A stretch of DNA of 64,000 nt from Sphingomonas faeni (GTDB lineage: Bacteria > Pseudomonadota > Alphaproteobacteria > Sphingomonadales > Sphingomonadaceae): assembly GCF_024273235.1 (NCBI RefSeq), contig NZ_JANBVH010000021.1, forward strand, positions 1-64,000, read 5' to 3'. The position numbers and the translations under genes are program-made. Below are positions 59,081-64,000 of the stretch, piece by piece; position 1 is the stretch's first letter, and every line of letters begins with the position of its first letter. The notes below the pieces were generated by a model, which saw only the letters and a list, made by a program, of their open reading frames with translations, ran no database searches and was not told where the DNA came from.

Positions 59081-59403
59081 TGGCCCAGGTCATGCTCGAT
59101 ATCGGCGGCCGGCCGCATGCCGTCGCCTGCCGTGACGGCGAAGAGTCGCGTGTCCGCTTGCTGGGCGCGATGGTTTCCGAACGCTGGGCCACCGCGGACC
59201 GCGCGGCAGGCGGGCTCAGCGCCGAGCGCGCGATGCTGTTCGTCGCGCTGATGCTCGCCGACGACCTCGACGAAGCAGCCCATCGCCCACCCGAAGGATC
59301 CGCCGTCAGCGAAATCGCGCTTACCCGGATCGCAGATCGTCTCGAAGGGCTTGCACAAGCTCTTGAGCTTAGCCCCCTTGAGCAAAGCGGGCCGAACGCC
59401 TAG
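59080..59403 (+). CDS. zapA: Cell division protein ZapA
   Basis: FtsZ-associated Z-ring stabiliser. 107 residues: N-terminal globular part [29 protein letters not shown] (the I-x-I-GGRxYxV-C-DGEE-RvreLa family start) followed by a long helix. Coupled to the upstream coiled-coil protein. The 6S RNA gene starts 8 bases after its stop. Confidence 0.88.
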   Translation: MAQVMLDIGGRPHAVACRDGEESRVRLLGAMVSERWATADRAAGGLSAERAMLFVALMLADDLDEAAHRPPEGSAVSEIALTRIADRLEGLAQALELSPLEQSGPNA

Positions 59404-59411
59404 ATTGGGCG

Positions 59412-59570
59412 TGGCGGGTTCTGCCCGGTGCGAGCCTTTATTATCCCTGAGGCTATTCATCATCCATAGGGGGCTGTCCCTGTTAGGATCCTGGTCCGAA
59501 GCATATGGTCCCCACCTGACGTACCGTGCGTCAGTGGATAACCCGGCACACGGCCATGGTGGGCCCGCCA
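59412..59570 (+). ncRNA. ssrS: 6S RNA (SsrS)
   Basis: 159-base gene in the position (between zapA and fau) where 6S RNA lies in alphaproteobacteria. The ends pair: TGGCGGG (59412) with CCCGCCA (59570). The arms CCGGTGCGAGCC and GGATAACCCGGCAC, and the GGTCC/GGACC-like middle with CTGTCCCTG/CATATGGTCCCC regions, give the long hairpin with a central bubble that mimics an open promoter and binds sigma-70 polymerase. Ends are approximate. Confidence 0.85.
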
Positions 59571-59598
59571 CATCACCATCTTTCGAGGTTGCCTGCGC

Positions 59599-60132
59599 AT
59601 GACCGGCAAGAATGCGCTGCGAGCCTCGCTCCGCGCCGCGCGGGAAGCGCAACCACGTGTGGAAATCCCGGTCCCGTCGGCGTTCGTGGCGCGATTGAAG
59701 CCCGGACTGACGGTCGCGTCCTATGTTCCGTTCGGCGGCGAGGCCGATCCGTCACCGTTCGCACGCGCTGCCGTCGACGCCGGCTGCGTGATCGCCCTGC
59801 CCCATGTCGTGCGTCGATCGCTGCCGATGCGGTTCCTGTCGTGGGAAACCGAGGCTGCACTGATCGCCGGGCCGTTCGGGTTGCACCAGCCGGCCGAGGA
59901 CGCGGCCGAGCTCGAACCCGACATCATCCTGACCCCGCTCGTCGGGTTCGATCGCGGCGGCAATCGAATCGGCCAGGGCGCCGGCTATTACGACCGCGCC
60001 TTCCTCGCGCACCCGAATGCGTGGCGCGTCGGCATTGCGCTGTCGGTGCAACAGGTGGATACCCTGACCCCAGACCCGTGGGACGTCCCGCTCCAAGCCA
60101 TCGCCACCGAACTCGAATGGATCACGCCATGA
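59599..60132 (+). CDS. fau: 5-formyltetrahydrofolate cyclo-ligase
   Basis: Converts 5-formyl-THF to 5,10-methenyl-[15 protein letters not shown] at the start, [16 protein letters not shown], and the C-terminal ATP/folate site [20 protein letters not shown]. 177 aa. Directly after 6S RNA, the same order as in E. coli (ssrS-ygfA). Confidence 0.94.
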   Translation: MTGKNALRASLRAAREAQPRVEIPVPSAFVARLKPGLTVASYVPFGGEADPSPFARAAVDAGCVIALPHVVRRSLPMRFLSWETEAALIAGPFGLHQPAEDAAELEPDIILTPLVGFDRGGNRIGQGAGYYDRAFLAHPNAWRVGIALSVQQVDTLTPDPWDVPLQAIATELEWITP

Positions 60133-60329
60133 CGCCAACCTGGCGCAAGCCCGTCGGGATGCTCGGCATCCTGCTCCTGATCCTGATGTGGTGCGTGGCG
60201 ATCGTGAGCTTGTCGAACATCGTCGGCAGCTGGCACTGGCTGGCGCAACTCGTGTTCTACGTGTTCACCGGCCTGGTCTGGATCGCACCGCTGAAGCCGG
60301 TGCTGCGGTGGATGGAAATCGGGCGGTAA
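60129..60329 (+). CDS. DUF2842 family membrane protein
   Basis: 66 residues, two helices (about 8-32 and 36-52) with the family pattern [22 protein letters not shown] and FYVFTGLVWIAPLKPVLRWMEIGR. DUF2842 has no known function. Overlaps the fau stop by four bases. Confidence 0.85.
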   Translation: MTPTWRKPVGMLGILLLILMWCVAIVSLSNIVGSWHWLAQLVFYVFTGLVWIAPLKPVLRWMEIGR

Positions 60330-60353
60330 GGAGGTATTTTCCTTGCCCCTCCC

Positions 60354-60503
60354 CCGTTCGTCCTGAGTAGCTATTGAGTAGCCGCGCAGCGGCGTATCGA
60401 GAGGGCGTATCGAAGGACAGGTTGGCGCGCGGAACCCATGCTTCGATACGAGCCCTCGATACGCTCCTGACGGAGCTACTCGGTCTCTACTCAGCACGAA
60501 CGG
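60354..60503. repeat. Inverted repeat with CGTTCGTCCTGAGTAG arms
   Basis: CCGTTCGTCCTGAGTAG at 60354 and CTACTCAGCACGAACGG at 60503 are inverted; inner segments CGTATCGA / TCGATACG and CGAGAGGGCGTATCGA / TCGATACGCTC also pair. A composite palindrome in the 260-base spacer between DUF2842 and the tRNAs. Otherwise no gene is seen. Confidence 0.8.
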
Positions 60504-60589
60504 TTTGGGGGGAGATAGTCCTACCTGACAGCAGGATTGGATGCTCGCAGCACGCAAAAATCTTTAAGGGTCTCGGCCACCCTCTAGGG

Positions 60590-60666
<77 letters not shown>

Positions 60667-60764
60667 ATTCCCAATGACGAACCCTAGCGCCCCGAAGGAC
60701 ACAGCGGAAGGCTCGTCAAAACCTTGACACAATCTCGAACCATCTACCCGGTCAGGGCAAACGA

Positions 60765-60841
<77 letters not shown>

Positions 60842-60860
60842 TGAAACAGCGTGGAGGCGG

Positions 60861-60889
60861 CAACTAGGCGAGGGTTCGGATACCGTCAA
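60861..60889 (-). promoter_or_regulatory. tRNA-Asp promoter
   Basis: Minus strand: TTGACG (60884-60889), 17-base spacer, TAGTTG (60861-60866), 19 bases before the 5' end of copy 2. It probably drives both tRNA-Asp genes as one transcript, since copy 1 lacks a clear promoter. Confidence 0.65.
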
Positions 60890-60895
60890 CCCAAA

Positions 60896-62167
60896 TTATC
60901 CGCCGGTTTCACGTTGTGCCTCGGGCGGATCGCCGCGACGGCGATTTCGACCCGCCTTGGGCTGCACCAAGGTGCCGTGCTCGAACAGGAAACCGGCGAT
61001 ATCGGGCTTGCCAGCGGCCTTCACGACCGTCTGGATGATGATCAGCAGCGGCACCGCCAGCAACGCGCCCGACGTGCCCCACACCCACCCCCAGAAGCTC
61101 AGCGAGATCAGGATCAGCAACGGGCTGATCGTCAGCCGGTGGCCGACGACGAACGGCGTGATCGCGTTCGCCTCGACCAGGTGCAGCCCGTACATCAGCG
61201 CCGGCGGCAGCATCGCCATCCAGATGTCGGAGAACGTCATCAGCCCGCCCAGCGCGAGCAGGAACGCGCCGATCACCGGCCCGAAATACGGGATGTAATT
61301 GAGCAGCGCGACGATCCCGCCCCACATCGCCGGATACGGCATGCCGATGAACCACAGCGCCACCCCGGTGACGATCCCGAGCATGATATTGATCAGCGTG
61401 ATCGTGCCGAGATACGCGGACACGTCGTCGACGATGTCCTGGATCACCCGCGCCGTCGCCATCGCCCCGTCGAAGCTGGTCCGCCCGGTGATCGTCTGCC
61501 GCCGCATCCGCGTCCAGCCGGACAGGAAGAAGAACACGATCAGCACCCCGAACAGGAACTGCACGATGACCGCCGGCGCCGACGTCGCGGCAAGTTCGAG
61601 GATCGATCCCGGCGCGGCGACGCCAGCGGTCGCCGGCTGCTTGATCGGCGTCGACGCGACCTGCCGCAGCGTCTTGTTCACGTATTTCTCGAGGCTCGAA
61701 TAGAGATCGAGCAGCGGCGCGAGATTGCTCTGGATCCGGTCCAGCCGGGTCGGCAGCAGACGGAAGAAATCGGTCGCCGGCACCAGGATCGCGGCGATCG
61801 CGATGTTCGCGGCGATCAGGAACACGAGGATGCAGAGGATCGCGGCAAGCGGTGACGGCACATGGCGCCGCTCGAGCCACTCCAGCACCGGCACGAGCGC
61901 GACGGAGATCACGAGCGCGATCGTGAGCGGGAGAAAGAACTCGGCGCCGGATTTCAGCGCGAACGGGATGGCGAGGATCAGCCCGACCCCAGCCGTCAGC
62001 GTCAGCGCTGCCAGCAACCGGTCGCGACGCTGCGCGATCCGCATCGCATCCTCGACCCCGACGGCGATCGGCAGCCCGAACGCACTTTCGGCCGGTGGAC
62101 CTTCCGCAACGGCGGCGCCCTCGCCTGGCGGCCGGTTCGTTTCGTGGCGAAGACCCTCATCCGTCAT
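60896..62167 (-). CDS. AI-2E family transporter
   Basis: 423-residue multi-helix membrane protein of the PerM/YdiK/TqsA family. The family pattern is visible: a helix pair at the start (LLAALTLTAGVGLILAIPFAL), ...FLLALGGLMTFSDIWMAM, VIGAFLLALGG, and the conserved LVEANAITPFVVGHRL and NYIPYFGPVIGA. ATG at 62167 has AGGA seven bases upstream. Members export or permit uptake of varied solutes; the substrate here is unknown, despite the name. Confidence 0.9.
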   Translation of the reverse strand: MTDEGLRHETNRPPGEGAAVAEGPPAESAFGLPIAVGVEDAMRIAQRRDRLLAALTLTAGVGLILAIPFALKSGAEFFLPLTIALVISVALVPVLEWLERRHVPSPLAAILCILVFLIAANIAIAAILVPATDFFRLLPTRLDRIQSNLAPLLDLYSSLEKYVNKTLRQVASTPIKQPATAGVAAPGSILELAATSAPAVIVQFLFGVLIVFFFLSGWTRMRRQTITGRTSFDGAMATARVIQDIVDDVSAYLGTITLINIMLGIVTGVALWFIGMPYPAMWGGIVALLNYIPYFGPVIGAFLLALGGLMTFSDIWMAMLPPALMYGLHLVEANAITPFVVGHRLTISPLLILISLSFWGWVWGTSGALLAVPLLIIIQTVVKAAGKPDIAGFLFEHGTLVQPKAGRNRRRGDPPEAQRETGG

Positions 62168-62215
62168 GGCAATTCCTTTGTTCCTCCATCCCGTAATCGT
62201 GGCTAGCATTCAAGC

Positions 62216-63700
62216 ATGCCGAACGACGCCACCGATCTAATTCTCGTCATCGACGAGGGGACCACATCCACCCGTGCCATGCTGTTCGCGACCGGTGGCC
62301 GCTGCATCGCCAGCGAGGCCCGTACGCTCGACCAGTCCTATCCGCGGCCGGGCTGGGTCGAGCACGACGCCGCCGAAATCTGGCGCAAAACGCTTCGCGC
62401 GACCGCCGCGATGGTCGCGCAGGCGGGCGGCGCGCACCGGATCGCGGGAATCGGCATCACCAACCAGCGCGAGACGATCGTCTTCTGGGACCGCGAAACC
62501 GGCGAGCCGCTGGCGCCGGCGATCGTCTGGCAGGACCGACGCACCGCCGCGATCTGCCGCGATCTCCGCGAGCAGGGCCATGAGGCAGAGGTTCAGGCCA
62601 AGACCGGCCTGTTGCTCGATCCGTATTTCTCCGCGTCGAAGATCGGCTGGGCGATGCGGGAGTGGCCGCAACTGGCCGCCGCCGGCACGCGGCTCGCGAT
62701 CGGCACGGTGGACAGCTGGCTGATCTGGAAGCTGACCGGCGGGCTGCACGTGACGGACGCGACCAACGCCTCGCGCACCGCGTTGATGGACGTGCACAGC
62801 GGGCAGTGGGACGACGACCTCTGCGCGCTGTTCGGCGTGCCACGCGCGGCGCTGCCCGAGATCGTCGATTGCGCAGGCCGATTCGGCGAGACGACCGCGT
62901 TCGGCGCGGCGATCCCGATCTGCGGTATCGCCGGCGACCAGCAGGCCGCGGCGATCGGCCAGGCCTGCCTTGCACCCGGCCAGACCAAGGCGACGTTCGG
63001 GACGGGCGCATTCATCCTGACGCATGCCGGCGCGACGCCACCGACATCGGGCCACCGGATGTTGTCGACCGTCGCGTGGCAATTGGGCGGCGAACGGGCT
63101 TATGCGCTGGAGGGATCGGTGTTCGTCGCCGGCAGCCTCGTACAGTGGCTCCGCGATACGCTCGGTCTGATCGGGACCGCCGCGGAGACCGAGACGCTCG
63201 CGCGGAGCGTGCCGGACAATGGCGGCGTGTACCTCGTACCGGCGCTCAGCGGTCTGGGCGCGCCATGGTGGGAGCCCGACGCACGGGCGAGTATCTCGGG
63301 ACTGAGCTTCGCGACCGGCAAGGCGCATGTGGCGCGCGCGGCGCTGGAGGCGATGGCGTACCAGGCGCACGACCTGAAGACCGCCTTCGCCGCCGACGGC
63401 ATCGACTGGCAATCCTTGCGGATCGACGGCGGCATGGTCGCCAACGACTGGATGGCGCAGGACATGGCGGACCTGCTCGGGATCGAAGTCGAGCGGCCGA
63501 GATTCGCGGAGACGACCGCGCTGGGGGCTGCGATGCTCGCGGGCGTCGGCGCGGGGCTGTTCGCAGGGCTTGAGGAGGCGACGGCGATGCGCGGCGATGT
63601 CGAGACGTTCACGCCATCACTGGGAGAGGACGAGCGGCAGGCGAGACTGGCAGGGTGGAAGACGGCCGTGGATGTGGTGGTGGCTGCCGGCCGATCTTGA
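62216..63700 (+). CDS. glpK: Glycerol kinase
   Basis: Phosphorylates glycerol with ATP. FGGY fold: VIDEGTTSTRAMLF at the start, then KTGLLLDPYFSASKIGWAM, GIAGDQQAAAIGQ, FGTGAFILTHAG and the C-terminal DGGMVANDWMAQDMADLLGIEVERP. 494 aa. Divergent from the AI-2E gene, 48 bases apart. glpF and glpD are not in the window, so regulation is not shown. Confidence 0.96.
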   Translation: MPNDATDLILVIDEGTTSTRAMLFATGGRCIASEARTLDQSYPRPGWVEHDAAEIWRKTLRATAAMVAQAGGAHRIAGIGITNQRETIVFWDRETGEPLAPAIVWQDRRTAAICRDLREQGHEAEVQAKTGLLLDPYFSASKIGWAMREWPQLAAAGTRLAIGTVDSWLIWKLTGGLHVTDATNASRTALMDVHSGQWDDDLCALFGVPRAALPEIVDCAGRFGETTAFGAAIPICGIAGDQQAAAIGQACLAPGQTKATFGTGAFILTHAGATPPTSGHRMLSTVAWQLGGERAYALEGSVFVAGSLVQWLRDTLGLIGTAAETETLARSVPDNGGVYLVPALSGLGAPWWEPDARASISGLSFATGKAHVARAALEAMAYQAHDLKTAFAADGIDWQSLRIDGGMVANDWMAQDMADLLGIEVERPRFAETTALGAAMLAGVGAGLFAGLEEATAMRGDVETFTPSLGEDERQARLAGWKTAVDVVVAAGRS

Positions 63701-63750
63701 AAGGCAAGCGTGCTCTCCTCCCGTTTACGCCACGCCGGAAGGAATATGGG

Positions 63751-63970
63751 GAAACCGACCCACCCCCTGCCCCTCCCTTTCAGGGAGGGGGGAAGAAGGT
63801 TTACGCCGTCACGCCGGCCTGATCCTCGAACGACACCTGAAAGTCTTCCTCAGACCTCGCCACTCGCTCCGCCCGAGAACGTCTCGTGCAGGACCGCGAC
63901 CAGTGCCTGGAGCGCAACATGCCCCCCTCCCTGAAAGAGAGGGGTTGGGGGTGGGTCGGCCGGTTTGGGG
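63751..63970. repeat. Terminal palindromic repeat
   Basis: Left arm ACCGACCCACCCCCTGCCCC, then TCCCTTTCAGGGAGGGGGG; the inverted right arm begins GCCCCCCTCCCTGAAAGAGAGG and ends GGGTGGGTCGGCCGGT. The 300 bases after glpK hold only this and no gene I can support. Confidence 0.75.
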
Positions 63971-64000
63971 CACGACGGTTCGGATATGTGGCAACCGACC

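Noticed and set aside
63710..63994. Short frames on both strands in the last 300 bases
   Set aside because: Both run through palindromic repeat sequence and show no recognisable protein features.

Overview
The window is a high-GC, densely coded stretch of what is most likely a Sphingomonas (Alphaproteobacteria, Sphingomonadales) chromosome. This is inferred from gene content and protein style: the 14-gene nuo operon followed by birA, coaX, rnj and a DUF1467 gene; lexA with a GTTC-N7-GTTC SOS box; a zapA - 6S RNA - fau order; a DUF2842 protein; and many palindromic intergenic elements. No prophage, insertion sequence, CRISPR array or plasmid function was seen. The DNA is core chromosome with a few accessory insertions.

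Layout. 1-6.6 kb: anmK and rimO (divergent), a tiny membrane protein, a serine beta-lactamase-like hydrolase overlapping an M17 aminopeptidase, and a TPR-like exported protein. 6.7-23.7 kb: tpiA, then ppiD-trpE, a small exported protein, trpG-trpD-trpC-moaC, tonB, moeA, lexA, comEC, gltX, gltA and a small membrane protein. The trp genes are split: trpE is about 0.8 kb from trpGDC, and no trpF, trpB or trpA lies here. 23.7-30.0 kb: the least understood part. It has a histidine-kinase-like protein without the phospho-acceptor histidine, coupled to a DUF2336 protein; a degenerate nucleotidyltransferase fused to a membrane domain; and, divergently, a 761-residue membrane-anchored coiled-coil protein. 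30.1-31.0 kb: an SDR oxidoreductase. 31.0-49.4 kb (minus strand): nuoA-B-C-D-E, a small coiled-coil ORF, nuoF-G-H-I-J-K-L-M-N, birA, coaX, rnj and DUF1467, mostly with overlapping stop and start codons. 49.5-54.3 kb (minus): a SuhB-type phosphatase, efp, an M23 peptidase, an L,D-transpeptidase, thiE and a membrane protein. 54.3-58.7 kb (minus): glycolytic genes gap, pgk and a class I fba, with a MOSC gene and a MazF/ribbon-helix-helix toxin-antitoxin pair between them. 58.9-60.3 kb (plus): a coiled-coil protein, zapA, 6S RNA, fau and DUF2842. 60.6-63.7 kb: two identical tRNA-Asp genes, an AI-2E family transporter and glpK. The last 300 bases hold only a palindromic repeat.

Themes. (1) Palindromic REP/BIME-like elements occur at about 15 places. 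Some have become functional sequence: one encodes the C-terminal tail of TrpG and the ribosome-binding site of trpD, another encodes the C-terminus of ComEC, and one sits inside the nuo operon. (2) Three regulatory regions can be read directly: a double SOS box at lexA, a promoter with a perfect palindromic operator for the toxin-antitoxin pair, and a tRNA-Asp promoter. (3) The best candidate for an undescribed system is 23.7-30.0 kb, where a DivL-like pseudokinase, a DUF2336 protein, a fused membrane nucleotidyltransferase-like protein and a large coiled-coil protein are clustered, with a CtrA-box-like sequence upstream of the first two. A functional link between them is inference only.
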